Of a DNA stretch of 15,608 bases, positions 6,602-14,739 are shown piece after piece. The stretch is from assembly GCA_937923325.1 (NCBI GenBank), contig CAKZUQ010000047.1, forward strand, positions 1 through 15,608. Reading direction: 5' to 3'. The first letter of the stretch is position 1; every line of letters starts with the position of its first letter. The stretch is from an uncultured Bacteriovoracaceae bacterium. GTDB lineage: Bacteria; Bdellovibrionota; Bacteriovoracia; Bacteriovoracales; Bacteriovoracaceae. The translations under genes were made by a program, and so were the position numbers. Under the pieces are notes generated by a model, which worked only from the letters and a program-made list of their open reading frames with translations, was not told the DNA's origin and searched no databases.

Positions 6602-7747
6602 ATGATATATGCTGATTTTAATGGGTCCGCTCCAATGCACCCAAAGGTTAGAGAATACCTATCGACTAGAATTATGGATGGCCCATATGCCAATCCTAAT
6701 GCAATTCATTCACTAGGTAAAAAGATGGCATTTGGTTTAGAAAAAGCAAGAATGAGTATTGCAAAAAATCTTGGAGCAAAGCCACATCAAGTTATTTTTA
6801 ACTCTGGTGCCAGCGAAGGCATTACTCACGTTTACAGATCAATATTAGAAAATTCGGCTAAAAGAACAATTATTAGTTCAGCAATAGAGCACAGTGCTGT
6901 TGTTCAAGGAAATAAATACTTTGAAGCTAAAGGCTTTAAATTACTAATCATTAAAACTCTTCAAAATGGTCAGATCGATATTGAAGATTTTAAATCTCTA
7001 TTTAATAAACATAAAAATGATCTAGCACTTGTTTCAGTGATGGCCGCTAATAATGAAACAGGCGTAATTCAACCTTATAAAGAAGTTGCAAAGCTATGTA
7101 ATGAAAATGACGTTTTAATTTTTTCAGATACAACTCAATACATTGGAAAGACAAGCTTTAACTTTGAAGAAAGTAATTTTGACTTTGCAGTAATGAGTGG
7201 TCATAAAGTTGGAGCAATAATAGGTTCAGGTCTTTTATTAGTAAAGAATCCTCATGATCTTACGCCTTTAGTTTTCGGTGGAGGTCAAGAATCAGGTCTA
7301 AGAGGTGGAACTCAAAACTATATTGGGTCAGAGACAATGGCAATCGCTCTAGATGCCTTTAATCAAGAAATACCTGAACTTTCAAAAATCAATTCAATAC
7401 GAGAAGACTTTGAAAATAAACTAATTGCTAAGTTTCCAAAAATCGTTGTGATTGGGAAAAACTCTCGAAGACTTGCAACAAGTACATTAGTTTCTTATCC
7501 AGGAATTCATGGACAAGCAGTTCAAATAGAACTTGAATCCGAGGATATCTTTGTTACAACATCAAGTGCTTGTTCTGATAATGAACCAGAGACTTCAAAA
7601 GTACTTAAGGCCATGGATATAAGTGATGATATTGGTCGTGGAGTTATTAGAATTTCATTTTGCACTAAAGTAAGACAAGAGCACTATGATTCAATTTTTA
7701 ACTCTTTGTGTGACATATACTCAAAGTTAGAAAAAATTACTTTTTAA
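6602..7747 (+). CDS. nifS: NifS/IscS-like cysteine desulfurase, paired with nadA
   Basis: The 381-residue product is a class V PLP enzyme that takes sulfur from cysteine as an enzyme persulfide. Visible features are YADFNGSAPMHP at the N-terminus, the cofactor-stacking His97 (IEHSAV), ANNETGVIQP (149-158), Asp176/Gln179 (SDTTQ), the Schiff-base Lys202 in SGHKVG, the FGGGQESGLRGGT loop (225-237) and the persulfide Cys324 in TTSSACS. The Shine-Dalgarno AAGGGGA overlaps the nadA stop, so the two are one operon. The nadA-nifS link is known from several bacteria, where the desulfurase serves the NadA cluster. Use in tRNA thiolation or general Fe-S assembly cannot be excluded. The gene ends 6 bp before a convergent gene. 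Confidence 0.93.
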   Translation: MIYADFNGSAPMHPKVREYLSTRIMDGPYANPNAIHSLGKKMAFGLEKARMSIAKNLGAKPHQVIFNSGASEGITHVYRSILENSAKRTIISSAIEHSAVVQGNKYFEAKGFKLLIIKTLQNGQIDIEDFKSLFNKHKNDLALVSVMAANNETGVIQPYKEVAKLCNENDVLIFSDTTQYIGKTSFNFEESNFDFAVMSGHKVGAIIGSGLLLVKNPHDLTPLVFGGGQESGLRGGTQNYIGSETMAIALDAFNQEIPELSKINSIREDFENKLIAKFPKIVVIGKNSRRLATSTLVSYPGIHGQAVQIELESEDIFVTTSSACSDNEPETSKVLKAMDISDDIGRGVIRISFCTKVRQEHYDSIFNSLCDIYSKLEKITF

Positions 7748-7753
7748 AAAGAC

Positions 7754-8218
7754 TTAGTCGTAAGATTTTATTTCTTCTTTTTTATTAGAAACATGCTTTG
7801 AAATATCTTTATACACTCGATCTACTTTTTCAAGAAGATCATCAAGCTTACTAGAGAGTTTATACTCTTTTTTTAAGCTATGGGCTTTCTTGTAAGTAAT
7901 TTTTGTTACTTTTCCTTTAGTGTGAACAAGGAGCTTTAAAGGAAGCTCTAGCCCAATAAATTGATTCTCTTGCATTAAAAGAGTTCCAAGCTTTGGATCA
8001 CCAAAAATAATCACTGTATTTTTATCTAAGTTTAACTTTACTTTTTTTGCACCTTTATGGTGGTCTATAGAATCAAAGACCTTATATTTTTTCTTTTTAA
8101 GAAACTTTTTAATTACAGAGACAGTTTTTTCATGAAAGAATTCACTCTTTTGAGTAATAAGCTCTCCAGAAAAACACAAGCTTGTCGCTAACATCATTAG
8201 TAAACATAACATCTTCAT
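7754..8218 (-). CDS. Exported DUF302-domain protein
   Basis: The 154-residue product has a signal peptide (hydrophobic 3-15, likely cleavage near CFSG at 15-18). A DUF302 domain follows, recognised by FFHEKTVSVIKKFL, IDHHKGAKKVKL (51-62), IIFGDPKLGTLLM (70-82) and GLELPLKLLV (89-98). The C-terminal 50 residues are lysine-rich and helical. DUF302 proteins are small beta-alpha domains of unsettled function, often exported. A Cys occurs at 15, but SLC is not a good lipobox. GAGGGG lies just upstream of ATG 8218. The gene is last in a three-gene operon, 14 bp after the lipoprotein gene. Confidence 0.8.
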   Translation of the reverse strand: MKMLCLLMMLATSLCFSGELITQKSEFFHEKTVSVIKKFLKKKKYKVFDSIDHHKGAKKVKLNLDKNTVIIFGDPKLGTLLMQENQFIGLELPLKLLVHTKGKVTKITYKKAHSLKKEYKLSSKLDDLLEKVDRVYKDISKHVSNKKEEIKSYD

Positions 8219-8232
8219 AATTTCCCCTCATT

Positions 8233-9054
8233 TTATTTACAAATTAAAGTTTCATTTTCACAAAAGACTCTAAGCCCTTTATCACAAAATCCAAAAGGAC
8301 TATCGTTTATACAATATAAGTATGTATCCATACCAACAGTTTGAACACCCCTGGGACAAGCCGGTCTATTTTTTTGACCACATTCATTTTGCCCACACAC
8401 CCTACTATATTTAGTTGGACAAGCTGAATTCATGACCTCAAACCAAGTACTTTCACATAAAGAGCATTTATTAAATACTTCATCACAGTTGTCTTTTACT
8501 TTTAAGCAAAGCTGTCCATCTTTTAAAGTCTTGTGCCCATATTTTATCTTATTTCGTATATCAGATATGTAGGTTATTGACTTAAAGGGTGTATCTCTAA
8601 TAGCTGTTTGATAAAGCCTATTTGGATAATCACCATAATTTAGTAACTTTATATTTAATACTTCTTTATCAATATAAATTTTAAGTTCATGACCTTCTAT
8701 ATTAATTTTAAAATTATAAATCTCATCAAATTCTACTAATGCTTTATTTAAGACAGTTTTTTCACAAGATAAATTCTTAGGATTTCTTATAACCTTAAAT
8801 GTACCATAGCCTAATTTATTTTTTGGCCTATAGTATAGGCAATCGTAGTAAATCTCATTGTCACTATTAATAAATCCTATTTTTAAAAGCGGATTAAAAA
8901 TAGACTTTGGCTTAGTCACGAAAGTATCAAATTTAAAGTTTTGTTCTTTTTCTATTACTTTTGTGGAGAGCCATCTCTTTTGTAAAATCGAAGACTGCTC
9001 TTTAAATTCGCAAGAAATTAATACTAATAATAAAGCTATAATTGAAGCATACAT
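8233..9054 (-). CDS. Cys-rich lipoprotein of unknown function
   Basis: The 273-residue product starts with a lipoprotein signal whose lipobox LISC places the lipidated Cys at residue 15. A middle region of about 150 residues has few cysteines (72 and 97) and looks beta-rich. The last 91 residues hold 12 Cys, at 183, 190, 197, 200, 212, 220, 225, 233, 248, 257, 265 and 272, which suggests a disulfide-rich envelope module. I do not recognise the family. AAAGGAG precedes ATG 9054 by 8 bases. The first 19 bases overlap the end of the upstream FGE-like gene, so translation is probably coupled. Confidence 0.72.
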   Translation of the reverse strand: MYASIIALLLVLISCEFKEQSSILQKRWLSTKVIEKEQNFKFDTFVTKPKSIFNPLLKIGFINSDNEIYYDCLYYRPKNKLGYGTFKVIRNPKNLSCEKTVLNKALVEFDEIYNFKINIEGHELKIYIDKEVLNIKLLNYGDYPNRLYQTAIRDTPFKSITYISDIRNKIKYGHKTLKDGQLCLKVKDNCDEVFNKCSLCESTWFEVMNSACPTKYSRVCGQNECGQKNRPACPRGVQTVGMDTYLYCINDSPFGFCDKGLRVFCENETLICK

Positions 9055-10037
9055 CTAAACGCTCCTTTTTCTTCTTTTAAAGAAGTTCTATAACCGACTC
9101 TATGATCTTCTCTAAACTTATCTAAGAACATACTAGAACTCTTTAAATTTAACTTTGAATCAAACCTATTAATAAGAACCTCAGGATAAGCACCAAGAGC
9201 ATAGTTGATACCTGTCCATGTTAGAGACATACTATCAAAGTTTTTAAAAGCATATAGTTTTTCACAGCCTAATACATAAGCACGATAACAGTCCCTAAGT
9301 TTTAGATCTTTGTTTTGTCTCAAAAAGCTTCTACCTTTTTTAAAGTTAGCTCTGTGTTTATAGAAATAATTATTTTTTGAGTCCCTATCATATATAAAAC
9401 TTGCTGCATCAAAAATATGTGATTCTAAAAGACTTTTGCCTACAGATTTACAATACTTTCTTTTTTCTTTTATCGATAAGCTTAGGTTTGCTTTATAATT
9501 AGGCTCTTTCACTAAAGTCGGATTCCATTCATATATATTTGCATTAGAAACATAGTATTTATCGATATAAAAATTTCTATTTATATTATCCCACAGAGAC
9601 TCAGAGCTATTTTTAATTCCATTAGAGTAGAGATTTTGAGGTAAGTAGGCCATATGACAGTTATCATCTAACTGAAATTTCAATCTTTTTTTATCAGATT
9701 TATATGTCACAACTAGATCTGGAGTTAGGAATCCTTTATAAACTCTTCCATTATAATTAATCTTTTTATCAAGAGCACATTCTAAATATTTTTTATTGCA
9801 TCGATAATAATCAATTGGAGCATCCTTAGCAAGGTTCTTACACTCTAATATAGAGTCTTCACTTGGACCAACAAACCAAAGGTTTTCAGTGTATTTTGCA
9901 AAGTATTCAACAAGCTTTACATGCTTTAAAGTCTTTTGGTCAGATACTTTTAAGCTATTAGATTTAAAGAGAAATAAAACTATGCCCACTACAAGCAGGA
10001 GCATAATCATTGGTATAATAAACTTAAACTTAGTCAT
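9036..10037 (-). CDS. Membrane-anchored formylglycine-generating-enzyme (sulfatase-modifying factor)-like protein, probably non-catalytic
   Basis: The 333-residue product has one N-terminal membrane helix (about 5-24) and then an exported domain. From 156 on it follows the FGE-sulfatase/SUMF1 pattern: NFYIDKYYVSNANIYEW (155-171), YCKSVGKSLLESHIFDAASF (195-214), LTWTG (272-276), HRVGYR (312-317) and the end motif GAFRCML (325-331). In true FGE enzymes the catalytic Cys pair flanks the segment before the RYR/AAR motif; here that segment reads FREDHRVGYR without Cys. A binding or structural role is therefore more likely than sulfatase maturation. The N-terminal half has other Cys (66, 80, 87, 127). 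ATG 10037 has no Shine-Dalgarno. The gene heads the operon and diverges from prkA across 13 bp. Confidence 0.65.
   Translation of the reverse strand: MTKFKFIIPMIMLLLVVGIVLFLFKSNSLKVSDQKTLKHVKLVEYFAKYTENLWFVGPSEDSILECKNLAKDAPIDYYRCNKKYLECALDKKINYNGRVYKGFLTPDLVVTYKSDKKRLKFQLDDNCHMAYLPQNLYSNGIKNSSESLWDNINRNFYIDKYYVSNANIYEWNPTLVKEPNYKANLSLSIKEKRKYCKSVGKSLLESHIFDAASFIYDRDSKNNYFYKHRANFKKGRSFLRQNKDLKLRDCYRAYVLGCEKLYAFKNFDSMSLTWTGINYALGAYPEVLINRFDSKLNLKSSSMFLDKFREDHRVGYRTSLKEEKGAFRCMLQL
10011..10019 (+). promoter_or_regulatory. Extended -10 promoter of prkA
   Basis: TGGTATAAT is a full extended -10 (TGn plus the consensus TATAAT); no good -35 is seen 16-18 bases upstream. Transcription would start near 10026, a 25-nt leader before ATG 10051 with the ribosome site AGAGGA at 10039-10044. 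The promoter lies inside the 5' coding end of the divergent FGE-like gene. Confidence 0.6.
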
Positions 10038-10045
10038 CAGAGGAT

Positions 10046-10073
10046 TTTATATGAATTGGTTAGAAGAAGTAAA
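10046..10073 (-). promoter_or_regulatory. Candidate promoter of the envelope operon, inside prkA
   Basis: On the minus strand, TTTACT (10073-10068), 16 bases, then TATAAA (10051-10046). Only 8 bases separate the -10 from ATG 10037, so the transcript would be leaderless or nearly so. That fits the missing Shine-Dalgarno. The -10 overlaps the first base of the prkA start codon. Confidence 0.4.
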
Positions 10074-12234
10074 TAAAGAAGAAAAAAGAGTAAAACAAAT
10101 TTTTACTTTTGATGACTATATGGCCGAACTGGAAAAGAACTTTAAAAGAGAACTTAGAACAAGTGGGATGTATCTTAAAGATATGTTTGATAAGTACGGA
10201 AAAGGTGAAAAAGGTGGATTCAAGCTTTTTAAAAAAGAGCATCCATTTTCAAATAAAGTAGCAGGTGGCTTTAAGGTTCAAGAAGAGATATACCAAAACC
10301 TTACAAATTTTGAAGAAGAAGGCTTTAATAATAAGTTTATTTTACTTGTTGGCCCAAATGGATCTTCTAAATCTTCTATTGTTAAAAAAATTATGAAAAC
10401 AGGAGAAGAGTATTCTCACGAAGACGATGGAGCTTTATATACATTCAGTTGGGTATTTCCAATTGATAATTTCACAAAAGGAAGCTTAGGGCTTACTTCA
10501 AAAAAAGCTGGCGGTGCTTTAGATTCATATGCAAACCTAGACGATAATGAGATCAGTGCAATTTTAACAAGTGAATTAAAAGATCATCCATTTTTATTAA
10601 TCCCCTTAAAAACAAGACAAAAAATGATTAATAACCTAATGAAAGACAATCCTGATGGACTTCTTTCATTAAAAAATAGCTACCTCTATAATGGAGATAT
10701 CTCTAAGAGAAATAGATTGATTTTTGATGCTTTATTGAAAAGCTACAAAGATGACTTTAGAGAAGTAATGAAACACATTAGAGTTGAAAGATACTTTATA
10801 GATCAAAGATACTCAAATAGTGCAGTGACAATAGAACCTCAAATGCATGTAGATGCTAGAATGCAACAAATCACAATGGATAAAAGGCTCGCGTCCCTAC
10901 CACCATCTCTACAGTCTTTGAACCTTTTCAGTTTATCTGGAGAAGTCGTAATGGCCAATAGAGGGATTCTAGAATACTCAGATCTTTTAAAGAGACCTCT
11001 TGATACTTTTAAGTATTTACTTATGACTATGGAAACTAAAAGTATTAACTTAAGTGGAATAGTTACAGAACTAGATACATTTTTTATTGGAAGTTCCAAC
11101 GAAGTTCATTTAAATGCTTTTAAACAACACCCTGATTTTAATTCTTTTAAAGGAAGGTTTAGCTTTATTAAAGTTCCATATCTATTAGATTTTATAGAAG
11201 AGTCTTCAATATATGCTGATCAAATAATCAACATTAAAGACAAATCAAAATTTGAGCCTTTATCTTTAGATGCACTTTGTCTTTGGTCTGTAATGACTAG
11301 GATGAAGCATCCACAAAAAGGAAACTATAGAGATGAAAAACTTGGTGTAATTGCTGAAAAATTAAACCCTCTAGAAAAAGCTTTATTTATAAGTAAGTTA
11401 GCTATTCCAGAGTATCTGGATCAAGAAGAGCAAAGTCTCTTAAGAACACATGGACAAATTTTAAGCGAAGAATTTGAAAACGACACTGTGTACGAAGGAA
11501 TGTTTGGTATATCTCCAAGAGATGTAAAACAAGTGATATATGATCTTTCATCTCAACATGAGCATGTAACTTTCATAGAGATTCTTGAATATTTTGAAGA
11601 GTTAAGTACAAATAAAGAAAAATATGAATTCTTAAATATTCCAGCTCAAGGTGATTATAACAATCCTAAGAAATTTTCTTATCTTGTTGAACAATACGCT
11701 TTAAATCTATTTGATGTTCAGGTTAGAGACTCTCTAGGGTTAATCGATAATAGATCTTATGAAGAGTATATTTCAAAATATATTTTTAACATCAATGCTA
11801 TTTTAAAAAATGAAAAAGTTAAAAACTCAGTAACTTCAAAATATGAAGACCCTGATCTTTATTTCATTAAAGAGTTTGAAACAAATATTCATTTAAAAGA
11901 AAATGCTGACACATATAGATCTCAAATAATTAGTAAACTAGGTGCATGGTCTTTAGATAATCCAGGAAAGAAAATCGTTTACTCTGAAGTTTTAAATGGA
12001 GTAACGAGACAACTTAAAGAGTCTTTTAGAAATGAACAAAAGAAAATCATATCAAAAGTCGCGAACGACCTTGTATACTTTGTTCAAGAAGATAATAATT
12101 CGGGTCTCTCTAAAGATGGAAAAGTTCGAATCGAGGGTATACTTGAAGATTTAAACTCAAAATATGGTTATTCAAAAAATGGTGCCATTAAGTGTTTAAA
12201 GTATCTCATTCAAAAAAGATATGATAATGCTTAA
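10051..12234 (+). CDS. prkA: PrkA (YeaG-type) AAA+/serine kinase
   Basis: The 727-residue product begins at ATG 10051 (MNWLEEVNKE), with AGAGGA 6 bases upstream. The frame is open further 5' to 9889, but that extension is antisense to the divergent gene and unlike PrkA. The AAA+ core shows Walker A GPNGSSKS (101-108, Lys107), EPQMHVDARMQQITMD (262-277), NRGILEYSDLLKRPLDTFKY (303-322) and TFFIGSSNE (343-351), all hallmarks of PrkA. The C-terminal half is the PrkA kinase-like region. PrkA is cytoplasmic and acts in stress or stationary-phase physiology, usually beside a DUF444 gene (yeaH) and spoVR; neither is here. It is about 80 residues longer than E. coli YeaG (644). Target proteins are unknown. 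Confidence 0.95.
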   Translation: MNWLEEVNKEEKRVKQIFTFDDYMAELEKNFKRELRTSGMYLKDMFDKYGKGEKGGFKLFKKEHPFSNKVAGGFKVQEEIYQNLTNFEEEGFNNKFILLVGPNGSSKSSIVKKIMKTGEEYSHEDDGALYTFSWVFPIDNFTKGSLGLTSKKAGGALDSYANLDDNEISAILTSELKDHPFLLIPLKTRQKMINNLMKDNPDGLLSLKNSYLYNGDISKRNRLIFDALLKSYKDDFREVMKHIRVERYFIDQRYSNSAVTIEPQMHVDARMQQITMDKRLASLPPSLQSLNLFSLSGEVVMANRGILEYSDLLKRPLDTFKYLLMTMETKSINLSGIVTELDTFFIGSSNEVHLNAFKQHPDFNSFKGRFSFIKVPYLLDFIEESSIYADQIINIKDKSKFEPLSLDALCLWSVMTRMKHPQKGNYRDEKLGVIAEKLNPLEKALFISKLAIPEYLDQEEQSLLRTHGQILSEEFENDTVYEGMFGISPRDVKQVIYDLSSQHEHVTFIEILEYFEELSTNKEKYEFLNIPAQGDYNNPKKFSYLVEQYALNLFDVQVRDSLGLIDNRSYEEYISKYIFNINAILKNEKVKNSVTSKYEDPDLYFIKEFETNIHLKENADTYRSQIISKLGAWSLDNPGKKIVYSEVLNGVTRQLKESFRNEQKKIISKVANDLVYFVQEDNNSGLSKDGKVRIEGILEDLNSKYGYSKNGAIKCLKYLIQKRYDNA

Positions 12235-12237
12235 GTT

Positions 12238-13302
12238 GTGAGTGAGATATATAAAAAATTTACGACATCAAAATATGAAGTTCACTTCAAAGTAGAAGAA
12301 GAGTCTGATGGTATCAGGCTCGATCTATTTTTACAGGACTTTTTAGTCTCATTTTCGAGACAACAGATAAAAAAGAAAATTAAAAGTGGAGACATAAAAA
12401 TACAAGGTCGCCCTCACCCTCATAAGCCAAGTTCTAAAGTTTATCATAATGAAATCATAGAACTTTTCACTTTAAGAGGTACTCTTGAAGATGAGTACTG
12501 GAGAGGTGAATTAATTGATCTAACTTTAGATCCTCAAATAATTTTTGAAGATAAAGATATAATTGCAATTTCAAAACCTGCTTTTATGACAACTCACCCA
12601 TCTGGAAAACACTTATTCAACTGTGCGACAGTTTATTTTGAAGAAAAACATAATCAAACTATTCACTCAATTCATAGGATAGATAGAGAGACTAGTGGAA
12701 CTCTTTTGCTTGCTAAGAATCCTAAGGTTGCCAACTACTGCACTTCAAAGTTTGAAAATGATGAAGTTTCTAAGTGCTATTTTTTAATGGCACATAGAAC
12801 TGAGTATACCAAAGAGAACTTTACAGCAAATGAAAGGTTAGGAAGTCTTGAAGACTTTGTCCCCAGGCTTTTTGTTCATTGTTTTAAAGAAGATTCTGAA
12901 TATGGAAAACACGCTCAAACAACTTTTAGAACAGTTTTTAAAAATGAAAAGTATATCTTCATGCTTGCCTTCCCAAAAACAGGTAGGCAACATCAAATTA
13001 GGGCGCATGCGGCCATTCATGGTTTTAGTTTAATTGGAGATAAGCTCTATAATGGAGATCCCACAGTCTTTATGAGATTTAAAGATGAGATTGCTACAGA
13101 TGAAGACCACGATTTAATGCAAATACCAAGGCATGCACTACATGCATTGGCATTAAAGTTTCCCTACCCTAAAGATGAAATGATAACTCTAAGATCAGAT
13201 CTTCCTAAGGATTTCATTGACTGGATTCAAGACAATATTGATGAAATAACTATTGATGTATTGGATTTAAAAATCAACACTTTGCTCAAAGACTTCTTTT
13301 AG
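12238..13302 (+). CDS. RluA-family 23S rRNA/tRNA pseudouridine synthase with S4 domain
   Basis: The 354-residue product begins at GTG 12238, three bases after the prkA stop; no clear ribosome site is seen, so translation is probably coupled. An N-terminal S4 RNA-binding domain (about 23-78: SDGIRLDLFLQDFLVSFSR ... GDIKIQGR) precedes the RluA catalytic domain. That domain has SKPAFMTTHPSG (112-123), the catalytic Asp149 in HRIDRETSGTLLLAKN, KTGRQHQIRAHAAIHG (247-262) and IGDKLYNGD (266-274). It isomerises uridine to pseudouridine in structured RNA; the exact site cannot be read from sequence. The last 36 bases overlap the end of the convergent HAD gene. Confidence 0.92.
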   Translation: MSEIYKKFTTSKYEVHFKVEEESDGIRLDLFLQDFLVSFSRQQIKKKIKSGDIKIQGRPHPHKPSSKVYHNEIIELFTLRGTLEDEYWRGELIDLTLDPQIIFEDKDIIAISKPAFMTTHPSGKHLFNCATVYFEEKHNQTIHSIHRIDRETSGTLLLAKNPKVANYCTSKFENDEVSKCYFLMAHRTEYTKENFTANERLGSLEDFVPRLFVHCFKEDSEYGKHAQTTFRTVFKNEKYIFMLAFPKTGRQHQIRAHAAIHGFSLIGDKLYNGDPTVFMRFKDEIATDEDHDLMQIPRHALHALALKFPYPKDEMITLRSDLPKDFIDWIQDNIDEITIDVLDLKINTLLKDFF

Positions 13303-14001
13303 ATGATGATAAACTCCCATAGCTCCAGCATTATCTTTTCCTTCAAGTACTATTTTGGGTCTATGTTTAAGTTCATCTAAAACTTTAATGATATTGCTAA
13401 CACCTACTGTGTTATGCATTCCTTCAAATACGGATTCATCATTTTTAGCATCTCCATAAAAAATTGTTTCATCCATTTCAATATGTGAGAAGTAGTGCTT
13501 TAAGAGGTGTTTTATGGCATTAAATTTAGATATATCAGAGGCCCAATAATTTATATGAACATTTGATTTAGAATAGTTTAGTTCTTTATTGTCTAGAAAT
13601 TTGAGCGTTTTTTCAATGTCTCTTTTATTCATTAAAGAGAACTCTAAGGCCCTATCTGTTTTTCTTCCAAAAGAATCGGCACTTAAAATAGCTTTTGGTA
13701 TTTCTTTTTTAAGCTCAGCTGTGACATCACTTAAATATTGAACATCCTCATCATATACAAGAGTTTCTTCACAGATTTCACCATTTTTGTTTTTAAAAAG
13801 GATAACTCCTCCGCCTTCCATAATACAGAAGTTTAAATCGAAGTGAGTTAATAAAAAATGTCCCCAAGAGATAGATCTTCCAGAGACGACAATAAACTCG
13901 GCCCCTTCATCTTTGGTTAGTTTTAAAATATCAAAAAAAATGGCACCTAACTTACCGGAGTTTGTTAGAGTGCCATCAAAATCAGAAAAAATTATTTTCA
14001 T
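13267..14001 (-). CDS. HAD-superfamily (Cof / sugar-phosphatase-like) hydrolase
   Basis: The 244-residue product has all HAD phosphatase motifs: motif I FSDFDGTLT with Asp7 and Asp9, motif II VVSGRS (Ser40), motif III Lys159 in DISKFNAI, and motif IV YGDAKNDESVF (Asp184, Asp188). A C2-type cap lies between about 80 and 150 (NKRDIEKTLKFL ... HINYW). This places it with Cof, sucrose-phosphatase and mannosyl-3-phosphoglycerate phosphatase relatives, which cleave small sugar or nucleotide phosphates. The true substrate is unknown. ATG 14001 has only a weak ribosome site. It follows the outer-membrane-protein gene by 10 bp and shares its promoter. Its 3' end overlaps the pseudouridine synthase gene tail to tail. 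Confidence 0.85.
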   Translation of the reverse strand: MKIIFSDFDGTLTNSGKLGAIFFDILKLTKDEGAEFIVVSGRSISWGHFLLTHFDLNFCIMEGGGVILFKNKNGEICEETLVYDEDVQYLSDVTAELKKEIPKAILSADSFGRKTDRALEFSLMNKRDIEKTLKFLDNKELNYSKSNVHINYWASDISKFNAIKHLLKHYFSHIEMDETIFYGDAKNDESVFEGMHNTVGVSNIIKVLDELKHRPKIVLEGKDNAGAMGVYHHLKEVFEQSVDF

Positions 14002-14011
14002 AAATTACTTA

Positions 14012-14611
14012 TTATAAAGGTAAAGATACTCCAAGAACTAGCGCTGTATAGCTATTTCTTAAACCAATGTTTGCTTCAAAGTTTGCAACTATTTCTCTGT
14101 TGTTACTTAGTCTAAAAGCACTTGTGATACCTGTAGCTAATGCTGCAGTTGTTTCATATGTGTTATCTTCACTATTTAAGCTTAGTGCTAGTGGAGTTGA
14201 GATAAATGGAAATGCTTCTCTTCCCCAAAAAGAAAGACCTTTAGAAAGAGTTGGAGCGATTGCAAAAGAGTTAACTCTTTGTCCATCCAAAGCAACAGTT
14301 TCAAAGATACCCTTTGTAGAAAATCTTGCTTGTCTTCCATAATCAGGAAAGATTTCATAATCAGCACCAACAAATAATCTATTTTCTCTTTCACCACTAT
14401 TGATTCCAACACCAGCATCTACGTTTAAGTTTCTATTTAATTTATTATAGTACTTTGCAGTAATTCCCATTCCAGAACCAGCAGATATATAGCTATCAAA
14501 TTCAGTAGTTATAACTTGGTTTCCAGAAGAAAATGGATGTGAAGATAGACCTACAACAGATGCATAAGCACTTGAAATAGTAATAGATAATACTAGGATT
14601 AAAGTTTTCAT
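14012..14611 (-). CDS. Small exported beta-barrel-like outer-membrane protein
   Basis: The 199-residue product has a clear signal peptide (MKTLILVLSITISSAYA, SPase I cleavage after Ala17). The rest is Gly/Ser/Asn-rich with alternating polar and apolar residues (for example SGMGITAKYYNKL, LNVDAGVGINSG, EIVANFEANIGL), typical of a small beta barrel of about eight strands. The last strand ends ALVLGVSLPL, not the usual terminal Phe. No specific family is recognised. GAGGGA precedes ATG 14611, and a strong promoter lies at 14659-14687. It is the first gene of a two-gene unit with the HAD phosphatase. Confidence 0.75.
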   Translation of the reverse strand: MKTLILVLSITISSAYASVVGLSSHPFSSGNQVITTEFDSYISAGSGMGITAKYYNKLNRNLNVDAGVGINSGERENRLFVGADYEIFPDYGRQARFSTKGIFETVALDGQRVNSFAIAPTLSKGLSFWGREAFPFISTPLALSLNSEDNTYETTAALATGITSAFRLSNNREIVANFEANIGLRNSYTALVLGVSLPL

Positions 14612-14658
14612 GATATTTCCCTCTCATTTATAATGATATTTTTATTTACCTGTGTAAT

Positions 14659-14687
14659 ATTCTAAAGAACTAAGTGCACATCGTCAA
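14659..14687 (-). promoter_or_regulatory. Sigma70-type promoter of the outer-membrane protein/HAD operon
   Basis: On the minus strand, TTGACG (14687-14682), 17 bases, TAGAAT (14664-14659). Both hexamers are 5/6 to consensus. The expected start near 14652 gives a leader of about 40 nt. Confidence 0.7.
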
Positions 14688-14739
14688 AGGCAGACAAAGA
14701 TATTGCTATGCAAGAATTACTCGATACATAACAATTTCG

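Noticed and set aside
7742..7790. Terminator between nifS and the DUF302 gene (CTTA-GTCG-TAAG before a T-rich stretch)
   Set aside because: The stem has only 4 weak pairs and the T stretch is interrupted.
9889..10050. A longer N-terminus for prkA from ATG 9889
   Set aside because: The added 54 residues are antisense to the divergent gene and unlike PrkA; ATG 10051 has a good ribosome site and a PrkA-like beginning.
14067..14418. Open frames on both strands inside the outer-membrane-protein gene
   Set aside because: They are shadows of a gene that has its own signal peptide, ribosome site and strong promoter.
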